A stretch of 64,000 bases of DNA from Bacteroides oleiciplenus YIT 12058 (GCF_000315485.1 NZ_JH992943.1:143594-207593); one strand, 5' to 3'; counted from the stretch's first letter, positions 49,006-58,905 are shown. Notes: a model not told the origin generated them from the sequence alone. Numbers and translations are program-made.

Positions 49006-49316
49006 ATTCTTTTAATTCTAATAAACTGTATTTCAAAATGTGGTTCATCCGGCAAATGCGTAATTTAATAGATATCCATCTATAATCTTATTTATCAAAG
49101 CATTGCATTTACCGATATTTTTTCATAGATGTAAAAGCATTTACCACTGTATGTAACGACCTTTACCCCTTATTGTAACGGCCTTTACCTCCTATTGTAA
49201 CGACCTTTACCTCGGCATGTAAATGGAGTTACCATTCAGTGTAAACAGAGTTACCATTGGGAGTAAACTGAATTACCACTACTACATTCACCGGATGAAC
49301 CTTAAATAGTTTGGTT
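49006..49316. other. 311-bp intergenic region dominated by a 22-bp tandem array
   Basis: The largest gap in the PUL. The array occupies 49130-49283. The side next to the GH27 gene is AT-rich with no clear -7 box. No reading frame. Confidence 0.7.
49130..49283. repeat. Seven tandem 22-bp units with invariant GTAA-N6-TTAC core
   Basis: Units start at 49130, 49152, 49174, 49196, 49218, 49240 and 49262, each exactly 22 bp. Every unit contains GTAA, six variable bases and TTAC, with a C after TTAC in all of them. The inner six bases and the 8-bp linkers vary. The preserved inverted half-sites at a two-helical-turn period are what a row of dimeric protein binding sites would look like. Confidence 0.92.
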
Positions 49317-50459
49317 TTAATCACCCTTTTTATAGATACGGATATTGTCGAATGAGAAATTACGGGCAATATTGGCATCTATTTCAAGACGCATATTGAA
49401 ACTGGTATAAGATCCCGGGTAGTTATCCGGATAGTCAGTAGATTGAATGACAGTAAACGGCAATGTAATGGTTTCCCAGCGATTGAAGTTCTGAATATTG
49501 AAATCCGTTGCAATCCAGTCACAAGTAGGAGCCGCCCAATAAAGGTAATTACAGAACTTAATCTTATCCAGAATAAACTGGTTTGCCGTGCGGAACTCAC
49601 ATTTCACCACATAGTTTTTACTGGATTCAAGTCCCAGCATATCGGCAGTGTATTCAATACCTCCCCTTTCGGCAATATACCACCAACCGGAATATTCTGA
49701 TTTATCGTCGATACGCAGGAAGTTACCGCTAAGGCGTTGAGGATCTTTGATGTCAGTCACCACATTGGTCATACTGGTAGGCAAGTATTCGTCAAAATCC
49801 ATAATCATGAACTCACGGTCATAATAACGGCCCGGACAGATAGCTTCCACATCCCACTTCGTACCCTTCACCTTTACTTTGATATTCTTATCAACATTTA
49901 CGGGCACCTGGGCAGTCAGGTAATTATTACCACTGCTGATGACTTTGGAGACTTTACCGTTAAAATCGACTACCGCATTCAGAGAGTCTATTTCATAAAG
50001 TTCGAAGAAGTCGCCATAAATCATAATGGTATCGCCCGGACTGGTATATTCATTGAACATACGATCCAAACGGAGTTGGGGAGCATTAGCCTTGAAAGGC
50101 ACTTCCTGGCAACCGTGAGCATTATATATATAAATCTTATCCGTCTCTTTCTTAGGAAGTTTCACCGGAATCTTCATGAACAGAATATTGTTTTCCGTAT
50201 ATACTTCCAACATATCCAACGCCACATCATTAATCAAAACCGAATCGATATTGCGTACATCAAGCCCTGTGCCGTGTACGGCTATAAAGTCGCCCATAGC
50301 AGCCTCCGTAATCGGAGTATTCATATCATCAAGAGTTGTCACGTTGGTAAGCTGTATAGGCATTGAATTATCCTCATCGTCCGAACAAGCCGTAAACGAC
50401 AGTCCCAGCAACAGCACACCACCCAAACATATATTTCTGAAATTCATTATATTTTTCAT
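49317..50459 (-). CDS. Surface glycan-binding lipoprotein (SusE/F-position)
   Basis: Lipoprotein signal MKNIMNFRNICLGGVLLLGLS ending at FTAC. Two IPT/TIG-like beta domains (about residues 35-200; GDFIAVHGTGLDVRNIDSV, PGDTIMIYGDFFELYEID) precede a C-terminal jelly-roll-like domain with exposed aromatics (SGWWYIAERGG, NYLYWAAPTCDW). The gene is directly downstream of SusC and SusD, the usual place of a surface glycan-binding protein. It probably binds the PUL glycan at the outer face of the outer membrane. Confidence 0.85.
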   Translation of the reverse strand: MKNIMNFRNICLGGVLLLGLSFTACSDDEDNSMPIQLTNVTTLDDMNTPITEAAMGDFIAVHGTGLDVRNIDSVLINDVALDMLEVYTENNILFMKIPVKLPKKETDKIYIYNAHGCQEVPFKANAPQLRLDRMFNEYTSPGDTIMIYGDFFELYEIDSLNAVVDFNGKVSKVISSGNNYLTAQVPVNVDKNIKVKVKGTKWDVEAICPGRYYDREFMIMDFDEYLPTSMTNVVTDIKDPQRLSGNFLRIDDKSEYSGWWYIAERGGIEYTADMLGLESSKNYVVKCEFRTANQFILDKIKFCNYLYWAAPTCDWIATDFNIQNFNRWETITLPFTVIQSTDYPDNYPGSYTSFNMRLEIDANIARNFSFDNIRIYKKGD

Positions 50460-50490
50460 TGCATTATCTATTAATCATTAATAAATAAGA

Positions 50491-52218
50491 TTACCATCCC
50501 GGATTGTTCCTATCGATATAAGGATTCGTATTGACAACATCCGGCGGGAACGGCAATAACAGATGCTTTTCTTCGCGGCGTTTTACTATCTCATTTTCAT
50601 CCACAGTGCCAATGGCATTCATCACTTGCAGATAGATACCCCAACGAAGCAGGTCATAACGACGGATACCTTCGGCTGCAAATTCCTTTGCACGTTCTTC
50701 AAGAATAAATGAACGGAAAGATTCTTTAGTGAACGGGGTCTTTTCATTACGCTTACTTACCAATGTACTGTTGTTGCGTTTGTTCAGCAACTCCATCTTA
50801 TCAAAAGCATCCGTTGTAGGGCCGTTCAATTCATTGTCTGCTTCACAATAGATAAGAACCAGATCGGCATAACGCAGATAAGGCCAGTTCCAATCCGTAC
50901 GGTTACCATTGTTTTCAGCTGTTACGGCTGTGAACTTTTCAAGTTTGGCTCCATATTCGTGGGCACCGTTTCTGACAACGTCTGTCGGTTCGTAATTATA
51001 CGGACATCCTTCATACGGTGGCAATCCCTGGCGTACTTTCACACTGTCGCGTTCGGGATAGAAATACCACTCCATTTTCTCGTAAGTCTTGTTCCAGTTA
51101 TACGGAACACGGTGCTTAACCCCCCAGGTGATACGTTCGTCATCCCAGTCGTCGAATGTTTGCAACCAGTGGTCTCTCTGAACATAATAGCCGGAAGTCC
51201 ACTCCCCGTTATATGCCGGATCGGGCCATCCGTAATAGTCTTTGCTGACGTAATTGTAGAAATCGTCACCCTGACCGGCCATGGTTTGCAGACAGAAAAG
51301 AAATTCCGGTCCGTTCTTGTAGGCAGGGCTCCACAATTCTTTTTGGCTTGCCGCCAATGAAACCTCACCGCTGCTGATTACTTCTCCGGCTTTTTCTCTT
51401 GCCAGACGATAATATTCCTGAGAGTCAAATTCCTCGTAGCCCGCTACTACATTTTTACTGTGAGTGATAGCCACCGGCATCAGACGTGAAGTTGAGCCAT
51501 CAGGATTCAGCTTGCTTCCGGGACCACCTTTCACCGTGATTTGTCCACTCTTCATAGAAGCCGATCCGATAGTGGCATATACCTTGGCCAACAGAGCTTT
51601 AGCAGTGGCACGACATACATGTCCCTTCTTATAGCTTTCATCGGTACGCGGCACCAGCAGGTTTTCAGCTTCTTTCAGCGTCTCGATGATGTGCTCATAG
51701 ACCTCTTTTATAGAAGAACGGGGCAATTCGGAGGAGTTACCCTCTGCAATAGAATACGTGTACAAAGGTATGGGACCGAAGAACTGAACCAACTGGAATT
51801 GAGACCAGGCTTTCAGGAAGCGAAGTTCACCCAGCGCATTGTTCTTTTCTTTTTCGGTAACTCCCGATATCTTCTGCACCAAATAATAGTGGTAGTTGGC
51901 CCTATGGATAGTGGTACAGTAATATTGATAGAAGTTCTTTGTTGAATTCTTGTCGTAAAAGTTACCGGCACCCTCGTCACCAAAAGCCCAGCTCGGCCCA
52001 GTCTGGTAGTCACAATCGAAGTTTACGACATTATGATAGTTACCCCATGTGAAAGGCCAGTGTAAAGTGTGATAAGCACCTGCCACCAATTGGTCATACG
52101 AACCTTCGGCAGCAACATCTTCACCTGCAACAAAGGTAAATGTTTCCTCCTCCAAGTCACAAGAGGTAGTCAGAAACAACCCTGCAGCACATAAGCTTAA
52201 TATTTTTAATAGTTTCAT
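50491..52218 (-). CDS. SusD/RagB-family surface lipoprotein (PUL)
   Basis: The lipoprotein signal MKLLKILSLCAAGLFLTTSC gives Cys20. Helical SusD core: LGELRFLKAWSQFQLVQFFG, PRSSIKEVYEHII, and the C-terminal RagB part FILEERAKEFAAEGIRRYDL. At 575 residues it is of standard size. It is encoded 14 bp downstream of SusC and closes the transporter as lid and binding protein. Confidence 0.96.
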   Translation of the reverse strand: MKLLKILSLCAAGLFLTTSCDLEEETFTFVAGEDVAAEGSYDQLVAGAYHTLHWPFTWGNYHNVVNFDCDYQTGPSWAFGDEGAGNFYDKNSTKNFYQYYCTTIHRANYHYYLVQKISGVTEKEKNNALGELRFLKAWSQFQLVQFFGPIPLYTYSIAEGNSSELPRSSIKEVYEHIIETLKEAENLLVPRTDESYKKGHVCRATAKALLAKVYATIGSASMKSGQITVKGGPGSKLNPDGSTSRLMPVAITHSKNVVAGYEEFDSQEYYRLAREKAGEVISSGEVSLAASQKELWSPAYKNGPEFLFCLQTMAGQGDDFYNYVSKDYYGWPDPAYNGEWTSGYYVQRDHWLQTFDDWDDERITWGVKHRVPYNWNKTYEKMEWYFYPERDSVKVRQGLPPYEGCPYNYEPTDVVRNGAHEYGAKLEKFTAVTAENNGNRTDWNWPYLRYADLVLIYCEADNELNGPTTDAFDKMELLNKRNNSTLVSKRNEKTPFTKESFRSFILEERAKEFAAEGIRRYDLLRWGIYLQVMNAIGTVDENEIVKRREEKHLLLPFPPDVVNTNPYIDRNNPGW

Positions 52219-52232
52219 ATTCCTACTTTTTT

Positions 52233-55200
52233 TTAGAATGCTAATTGAATACCTAAGTTAAATGTACGGGCACTCGGATATGAAGACATATCCACACCTC
52301 TACGAGTCGGATCGCTGCCGAAGGCGTTTACATCCGGGTCATACCATTCATAACCGGAAATCGTAAACAGGTTAGTAATACTCGCTACAATATTGACAGA
52401 CTCTACAAACTTCACCGGACGAGTCCAGTTATAGCTCAAGCTGATATTCTTGCAACGCAGATAAGAACCATCTACAATATAGCGATCGGAAGCTTTCATC
52501 GCGCGAGTAAACGTACCATCGGCACGCGGCCACTTAGCATTCGCCCTGTTTTCGGGTGTCCAACGGTTGTCGAACACGAAATAAGGCATGTTACCTGAAC
52601 CTACAGCTACATCAAACTGCTTCAGATTCACATTCAGGATATCATTTCCCTGTGTACCTTGCAGGAAGAAACTGAACGTCCACTTCTTCCAGTTCAACGT
52701 ACTGGTGATACCGTACTGGTAATCGGGATTCGTATCGCCGATAATAGTCTTGTCACGGTCGTCAATCACCGGATCATCATCCAGATTCTTATATTTCACC
52801 TGACCAACCATAGACTTAACTTTAGAGGGAGTAGCATCTCTGTAATACGGATCGGCACGCACCTCCGCCTCATTATCATAGAAACCATCTTCTACATAGC
52901 CGTATAAAGTGCCGATGGGATGGCCGTTTCTTCTCAGGAACATACTTTCAATACCCCAAGCCACATCCGAAAACTGGTCGGCATTCAAACCGCCAATCTC
53001 ATTGCGGTTGAAAGATATGTTGGCATCCAATGTCCACATCCAGTCACGGGTTTTCACCGGAATGACGTGTGCGGTGATTTCAAGCCCTTTGTTGGTAACG
53101 CTGCCATAATTGCAGGCTATCTGGTTGAAACCGGAGCTCATATCAATATAGCGGTATTGCAGCAAGTCGGTAGTTTTCTTATAATACAAGTCCACAACCA
53201 GGTTTACCCGATTATTCAAGAAGGCCGCATCCAGACCCGCATTAAACTGATTGGTCGTCTCCCATTTCAGATTGGCTGCTGCCGGGCCTCCCCATCTGTC
53301 TTCACCGGCTCCCGGAGTCATCGTTCCGTCAAACGGATAGTTCTGAGCTTCGAAGCGTGAACGGGTAGCATAAGCACTGATACCCTGATTACCGGTCTGT
53401 CCGGCACTAAGACGCAACTTCAGGTTGTCAAAGAAATTAAGGTTCTTAATGAAAGCCTCATCAGATATACGCCATGCAAAGGCACCGGAATAGAAGTTAG
53501 ACCAGCGATTCAGAGGATTGAAACGGCTGGAACCATCACGACGAAACGATGCCGTGAATAAATAACGATCCAGCAAATTGTAATTGGCACGAGCCAGATA
53601 AGACATCAACTGTGAACGCCATCTGCCGCTTCCAATTTCTTTCTCACCCACTGCCGCATTCATGTCGTTATCTTCCGTTATGTCATTCGGAAAGTTCTTG
53701 GCAAGCATATATTTGCTTCTTCCCATCGACTTTTCATAAGTCATACCGGCAACCAAGTTGATGGCATGTACACCAAACTTCTTATCGAACGTCAACAGAG
53801 ACTCCAACGTCAGACCTTCGTAAGCATTGTCATCTTTTCTTCCGTAACCGTTGGTAGGATTCTGTCCGGAGCCGGTATAGCGGTTGTAATACTGGCTGCG
53901 TTCATTATAGGTATAGCCATAACCGATGTTCTGACGGAACTTCAGCCAGTCGGTGAAAGTTATTTCTCCAAAACCCGAAGCGTAAATACCGTAAGTCTCC
54001 AACACATTCTTTTCGGTATGGGCACTCAGATACGGGTTGGCCAAACCGGAAGCAAAGTCTTCGGAAAACTTAGAGTCAGCGTCCGGGTCGAACACCGGGC
54101 GGGTCGGATTAAATGCGATTGCAGATTCAATCACACCATAGTTTTCCGTATTGGTACGTGCCAGACGATTCTCCGATTTTGTAAAAGTCAGGTTACTGCC
54201 TATCTCCACATAATCATTGATTTTACGATTATTATTAGCGCGAACGTTATAACGCTTATAATAGGAGTTCACAATAACACCCTGCTGATCGAGATAGCCA
54301 CCGGAGTACATATAAGAGCCTTTCTGGTCACCACCTGAGATATTCAGACTGTATTCCTGACTAAATGCGTCGCGGAAAATTTCATCCTGCCAGTTAGTGC
54401 CATAGAACATGTTTCCGTCTTCGCGCAAGTCAAAACCATTGCGGAAATCATCAGGACTGGGTAGATACGTTTTCTCCAGAATGATTTCTTCACCTGTTAC
54501 CGGATCAGTACCTTTCTTAATAGACCATCTACCGGGGATAGGATAAGGAAGATTTTCATCGGAAACGTAATTCTTGCCATCATACATATAACCGAAGATT
54601 GTGCACTCATTCTTGAACTGTGCATAATCGCCCGCACTCAGTACATCAATCAGTTTTACAGGCTTAGACATACTGAAATTAGCACTGAACTGTACTCTCG
54701 CCTTACCCTGAGCACCGCTCTTGGTAGTAATGATAACAACACCATTGGCAGCACGCGAACCATAAATGGCAGTTGCGGACGCGTCCTTCAAAACCTGAAT
54801 GGACTCTATATCCTGCGGACTGATCAAACTTAACGGATTGTTATTGGACTTCGTACCAAAGTCTGTGGAAGGAGCTTCACCGGCCGTAAACGGTACACCG
54901 TCCAATATATACAATGGTTCTGTATTCGTTGTGAACGAGTTGGCACCACGAATCTGAATCGTCACACCTGCTCCCGGAGCACCATCGGCCTGGGAAACCT
55001 GTACACCGGCCATTTTCCCTTGCAAACCCTGGTTGATACTTGTCGGATTCGTCTTCAGCAAATCCTCGCTTTTCAGAGAAGAGATAGATCCTGTAAGGTC
55101 TCTCTTAGGTACGCTACCGTAACCGATAACCACCGTTTCTTCCAACATGTGGCTATCTTCCTGTAACACTACATTGACAGTAGTCTTACCTTTTACCGCT

Positions 55201-55484
55201 ACTTCCTGGGTTTTAAAACCTATGGAAGAAAAAATCAGAGTAGCCGTATTGGAGGCATTGACAGAGTAACGACCGTTTACATCCGTAATAGCTCCCGTAT
55301 TCGCATTCTTCACGCGAACTGTAGCACCAATTACAGGTTCACCAAAATCATCAGTCACAACACCCGTAATTTTAGACGTTTGAAGGATTTCTGTAGTTTC
55401 GGCCCTCAAACCATTCGGAACTATCATCAGTGCCATCAGAAGCACTCCAATAATTCCACTCATCGATTTGTGTAATCTTTTCAT
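52233..55484 (-). CDS. SusC/RagA-family TonB-dependent outer-membrane transporter (PUL)
   Basis: Signal peptide, then a CarbopepD_reg_2 domain (ITGVVTDDFGEPVIGATVRV), the TonB box region (LEETVVIGYGSVPKRDLTG) and the plug (VTIQIRGANSFTTNTEPL, IQVLKDASATAIYGSRAAN). The barrel ends TFNLGIQLAF. It imports oligosaccharides made at the surface. The N-terminus has no extra STN domain, so no FecI-type anti-sigma signalling is indicated. Confidence 0.97.
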   Translation of the reverse strand: MKRLHKSMSGIIGVLLMALMIVPNGLRAETTEILQTSKITGVVTDDFGEPVIGATVRVKNANTGAITDVNGRYSVNASNTATLIFSSIGFKTQEVAVKGKTTVNVVLQEDSHMLEETVVIGYGSVPKRDLTGSISSLKSEDLLKTNPTSINQGLQGKMAGVQVSQADGAPGAGVTIQIRGANSFTTNTEPLYILDGVPFTAGEAPSTDFGTKSNNNPLSLISPQDIESIQVLKDASATAIYGSRAANGVVIITTKSGAQGKARVQFSANFSMSKPVKLIDVLSAGDYAQFKNECTIFGYMYDGKNYVSDENLPYPIPGRWSIKKGTDPVTGEEIILEKTYLPSPDDFRNGFDLREDGNMFYGTNWQDEIFRDAFSQEYSLNISGGDQKGSYMYSGGYLDQQGVIVNSYYKRYNVRANNNRKINDYVEIGSNLTFTKSENRLARTNTENYGVIESAIAFNPTRPVFDPDADSKFSEDFASGLANPYLSAHTEKNVLETYGIYASGFGEITFTDWLKFRQNIGYGYTYNERSQYYNRYTGSGQNPTNGYGRKDDNAYEGLTLESLLTFDKKFGVHAINLVAGMTYEKSMGRSKYMLAKNFPNDITEDNDMNAAVGEKEIGSGRWRSQLMSYLARANYNLLDRYLFTASFRRDGSSRFNPLNRWSNFYSGAFAWRISDEAFIKNLNFFDNLKLRLSAGQTGNQGISAYATRSRFEAQNYPFDGTMTPGAGEDRWGGPAAANLKWETTNQFNAGLDAAFLNNRVNLVVDLYYKKTTDLLQYRYIDMSSGFNQIACNYGSVTNKGLEITAHVIPVKTRDWMWTLDANISFNRNEIGGLNADQFSDVAWGIESMFLRRNGHPIGTLYGYVEDGFYDNEAEVRADPYYRDATPSKVKSMVGQVKYKNLDDDPVIDDRDKTIIGDTNPDYQYGITSTLNWKKWTFSFFLQGTQGNDILNVNLKQFDVAVGSGNMPYFVFDNRWTPENRANAKWPRADGTFTRAMKASDRYIVDGSYLRCKNISLSYNWTRPVKFVESVNIVASITNLFTISGYEWYDPDVNAFGSDPTRRGVDMSSYPSARTFNLGIQLAF

Positions 55485-55584
55485 AGACTCATTTTTGGAT
55501 TAATTAAATAAAGAAGTTTTTCAATGTATTGATATTTATGCCACATCACTTTCATGAAAGAATGAATGATACGGCAATTGTTTT

Positions 55585-57141
55585 CTATTTTATTGCAGGA
55601 TTAATAAATAATTCATCCATATACACTTTCTGAGGCGCATCAAAAGCAACCTTCAGATAACGTGCATTCTCATTCAACTTATCAAACAGTATCCCGTCAA
55701 TCCAGGCGTCATACTTGTTATTAGGGAAGTAAGGAGCATCTTTGACGGAGGCCAGACTATAGTTTTTTCCATCTTCTGAAGCATAGACATAAACTTTTAG
55801 CGGAGTGTTAATCCCCTCCGGATTATAATTCAGTGTACGAACCATGACACTCTTAACCGGAGTTTTCTTTTGCAAATCCACCACTATTTCATGGTGTCCC
55901 TGCTCAAACTTCACCCATCGGTGGTCTTCACTACTTTCTTCAGCCACCTTACCATCCAGCAAGGGTTGCATACCGGCTTCACTCACCATTTCAGAAGTAG
56001 CCGCATTCACCAGTTTCTCAAGCAAAGTAGCTTCAAACATTTTCCAGTAGACATCACCGTTTTTCCATGCCATATATTTATTGCATACATCATTGGACCA
56101 CACCGGTTGGCCCAGTTGATAAGGAGATTCCGGATCTTCAATGATACCGCCAAACATGAATGAAATGATACGGTCTACTCCTGCCGCCGACGCAGTCGCC
56201 TGTTGAGAGAGCAGACGGGAATAGGCTGCCGGAATTAACGCCGACTGACGGTCGTTCGTGCCTTCTTCCCATGTAAATGTTTCGCAGTTAGCCCACATCT
56301 CAATATTCAGACGATTGTGAATATCGCGCATTCTTTGCCAGTTCTTCTTCAAACGTGGAAGGGTGAATTTATCGCGTACACACCCTACTTCATCCTGATA
56401 AGCAATGATATCGACTTTCAGCTTTGCCATCTGCTTTTCATAATCCGGATTATCAAATTCCGACAAGCCAATGCCATAAGGAGAGATCAGAGTTTTTTTG
56501 CCGGGAGTCAGAGTTCTGGCTTTCTCAACCAGTGTATTGACTGATTGTACGGCATGTTCGGCAAAAATAGGGCAAAGGCAGTCTTCTACCGGTAAATACC
56601 AGCCATAGAAAGCTTTGTGGTTTTTATAAAGGGATGTCAACTCTTCCATAATCTGAAGCTGACGCTCCCTGATTGCCGGGTCGAGCAGATTATCATCCTG
56701 GTCTTTCGCCCAACCGGTACTCATAAACACCTTCATTTTGTGTTTAGCCGCTTCGTCAAGAATAGCATCTACCGGGCTTTTCATACCCTTATCGTATAAC
56801 CAGGGCATCATTTTAGAAGGATAGTAAGCCTTACCCTCATTAGCCACTTCCATGAAAACCAGGTATTCAATGCCCATAGTCGATAGTTCACGCACCTTGG
56901 CTTCCCACAACTTCGGATCTGTATTATCAAAGTTCTGAGGATTCGTATATTTATTGCGTACATCCTTATAGGCCAGATTTATCCATGTACCGGTTATGGG
57001 TTTTACCTCCGTTGCCGGTTTATCGGCTTTTTCCGTTGCCGGCTTACCGGAAGTGCCATTACCGGCGCAAGCGGTTATTGCCGGTAATGAAATCGACATT
57101 GCCAACAAACTCAATAATATCGCTCGAAAATTCTGTTTCAT
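55585..57141 (-). CDS. DUF4434 TIM-barrel protein with C-terminal discoidin-like domain
   Basis: The N-terminus has a signal or lipoprotein-type leader (LLAMSISLPAITAC). The DUF4434 barrel covers about residues 48-370, with ITGTWINLAYKD, MGIEYLVFMEVANEGK, HKAFYGWYLPVEDC and VDIIAYQDEVGC. A beta domain like F5/8-type C follows (KTPVKSVMVRTLNYNPEG, RYLKVAFDAPQKVYMDELF). DUF4434 proteins resemble glycosidase clan barrels, and the conserved Glu and Asp residues suggest catalysis, but no activity is established for the family. One of three DUF4434 genes here. Confidence 0.85.
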   Translation of the reverse strand: MKQNFRAILLSLLAMSISLPAITACAGNGTSGKPATEKADKPATEVKPITGTWINLAYKDVRNKYTNPQNFDNTDPKLWEAKVRELSTMGIEYLVFMEVANEGKAYYPSKMMPWLYDKGMKSPVDAILDEAAKHKMKVFMSTGWAKDQDDNLLDPAIRERQLQIMEELTSLYKNHKAFYGWYLPVEDCLCPIFAEHAVQSVNTLVEKARTLTPGKKTLISPYGIGLSEFDNPDYEKQMAKLKVDIIAYQDEVGCVRDKFTLPRLKKNWQRMRDIHNRLNIEMWANCETFTWEEGTNDRQSALIPAAYSRLLSQQATASAAGVDRIISFMFGGIIEDPESPYQLGQPVWSNDVCNKYMAWKNGDVYWKMFEATLLEKLVNAATSEMVSEAGMQPLLDGKVAEESSEDHRWVKFEQGHHEIVVDLQKKTPVKSVMVRTLNYNPEGINTPLKVYVYASEDGKNYSLASVKDAPYFPNNKYDAWIDGILFDKLNENARYLKVAFDAPQKVYMDELFINPAIK

Positions 57142-57154
57142 AGTATATATGTAT

Positions 57155-58705
57155 TTAATGATTAAAGTTTTGTTTATCCGAATAAATCACTGCCTCGCCC
57201 AAATAGACTTGTGCATCCTTACGGGGATTCAGCCATTTAAAGCCCACCTTATGGGTAGTGTTCTGCAACTGATATCTGTGGAAAAGATCCACTCTCCTGT
57301 CGTCAATGGAGGATGCTTTGGCAACCGGCAGGTTGGCGGTTTCAATCAGATTGCCGTCAATATGCATTTCAACCTGTGCCACATAGTCCTCATCCGCACA
57401 TTTCACATACCCTTTCAACACGAAGCCTATACCGTCGAACATCCATTCCGTCTTATCTTGCAAAACCGTGTTGACGGCCATCTTATCTACGGGATAATGT
57501 CCCTCGAATGCTTTTTCATATTTCACGGCAACGGGCTTTTGGGTTTTAATGGTTACCTGGGATTCCTCTACTTTACCACCTTCTTTTTCGATCATTTGCA
57601 AAGCATGTTTCAAGCCCAGTTCCGACAACTTATTCAAAGACACATCGGTATATGCAAAAGGTATATCCTCAATTTCATAAAGGCTTTCTTTCCAGATTTC
57701 CGGAATATTGGCATACCCTGTTATCGTTCCTAAAATGCCTGCGGCAGTAGCTGCATTACAGTCGGAATCCTGTCCACAACGGGCAGCTATATCAATCGTG
57801 GTAAAGAAGTCCTTCCGGCCATACAGCAATCCCATTATCACATAAGCACTGTTTATTTTAGCATCAATATCGAATGGTGCGAACACGCCATCCGGACAGC
57901 CCACTTCCGACGTCCACTTCTTCTGACATTCAAACCAAGTTTGTTTCCAGTCGTCCGGATATTGTCTGTACCAACCTATCACGTCTTTCATGCAACGATA
58001 GAAATCACTCTGCGCGGGAATAGTCTTCAACGCCTCCGAAACCACCACTTCCACGTCATCCGAAACGAAAGCCATCGAGTACAAAGCACCGACATATACA
58101 CCACCATACCAGCCATCGCCATAAGTGAAGATGTGTCCTACTCTATCAGATATTTCAGAAGCCGTATTAGGCATACCCGGCGTCATCAGGCCTGCAAAGT
58201 CTGCTTCAATCTGATAATCGATGTCGTCAGCATGAGGATTATTCAGCCAATGACCGGACATGGGCGGCATGATGCCTTGCTTTATATTGTACTTGGCAAC
58301 CTGATTGGCGTGCCACAACGGAAATCCTGCATTGGCAAAACTTATTGCGAATGAATCGGCCGGAGCATCCAAGCCTAAACGTTCAAATACATTAACGAAA
58401 ATGATATCTACATACAAGTCATCATATAAACCGGGAAAAGTGTCAAAGTAAAATTTCACCCGGTCTTCGGACCATTTTATGGGAGTATAATCTTGAATCA
58501 TTGTACCGTTGTGCAGGAATTCCACAGGTCCGCCATAGGTGCAGCCAATGGTCTTGGCTGCCCAGCCGCCTTTTATTTTGTCGGCCAGCACCTCTTTCGT
58601 CATCGTCACCTCAGACGGAACTGCTGTTTGAGACGGTGCAGAACTGCATCCTGCACACAGTACAACAACTACAAAAATATAAACGATAAAGGTTATATTC
58701 TTCAT
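57155..58705 (-). CDS. Secreted ADP-ribosylglycohydrolase-family lipoprotein
   Basis: The lipoprotein signal ends VVVVLCAGC (Cys19). The helical ADP-ribosylglycohydrolase (PF03747) fold is shown by DKIKGGWAAKTIGCTYGG, the metal-binding stretch DDLYVDIIF, HADDIDYQIEADFAGL and the C-terminal CGQDSDCNAATAAGILGTI, whose Asp pair binds the second Mg. A beta domain of about 120 residues is appended. Classic members remove ADP-ribose from proteins in the cytosol. Export and PUL context suggest this group cleaves another N- or O-glycosidic bond in a glycan (inference). Confidence 0.87.
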   Translation of the reverse strand: MKNITFIVYIFVVVVLCAGCSSAPSQTAVPSEVTMTKEVLADKIKGGWAAKTIGCTYGGPVEFLHNGTMIQDYTPIKWSEDRVKFYFDTFPGLYDDLYVDIIFVNVFERLGLDAPADSFAISFANAGFPLWHANQVAKYNIKQGIMPPMSGHWLNNPHADDIDYQIEADFAGLMTPGMPNTASEISDRVGHIFTYGDGWYGGVYVGALYSMAFVSDDVEVVVSEALKTIPAQSDFYRCMKDVIGWYRQYPDDWKQTWFECQKKWTSEVGCPDGVFAPFDIDAKINSAYVIMGLLYGRKDFFTTIDIAARCGQDSDCNAATAAGILGTITGYANIPEIWKESLYEIEDIPFAYTDVSLNKLSELGLKHALQMIEKEGGKVEESQVTIKTQKPVAVKYEKAFEGHYPVDKMAVNTVLQDKTEWMFDGIGFVLKGYVKCADEDYVAQVEMHIDGNLIETANLPVAKASSIDDRRVDLFHRYQLQNTTHKVGFKWLNPRKDAQVYLGEAVIYSDKQNFNH

Positions 58706-58793
58706 AGGTCTTTTTTAGTTAAAAACAAGATTTATATTTATGACTTCCGCATTCTTTCCCGGAGTAATGCCGCATTGCAGTGTATAGAGGGTT

Positions 58794-58877
58794 AACCTCT
58801 GTTTGGCAAGTGTAAACCTCTACTTGGTGAATGTAATGTTGAGGTTTATGGTATAAAACCTCAACGTTTGCATTCGG
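58794..58877. repeat. Degenerate 21-bp tandem repeat with 10-bp-arm hairpin
   Basis: AACCTCTGTTTGGCAAGTGT (from 58794) recurs as AACCTCTACTTGGTGAATGT (from 58815). The AACCTC phase returns at 58857, exactly 42 bp later. Within it GTTGAGGTTT (58838-58847) and AAACCTCAAC (58856-58865) form a perfect inverted repeat, and AGAGG-N5-CCTCT (58786-58800) another. It lies in the 200-bp gap upstream of the ADP-ribosylglycohydrolase-family gene. Confidence 0.7.
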
Positions 58878-58905
58878 CACTACCTTTGGGAAATAATGCA
58901 TCTAT

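Noticed and set aside
49130-49283. CRISPR array
   Set aside because: Units are 22 bp with no separate 30-40-bp spacers, the variable parts are 6 and 8 bp, and no cas genes are present.
52233-55484. FecI/FecR-type regulation of the PUL through SusC
   Set aside because: The SusC lacks an N-terminal STN extension and no ECF sigma or anti-sigma gene is present within the window.
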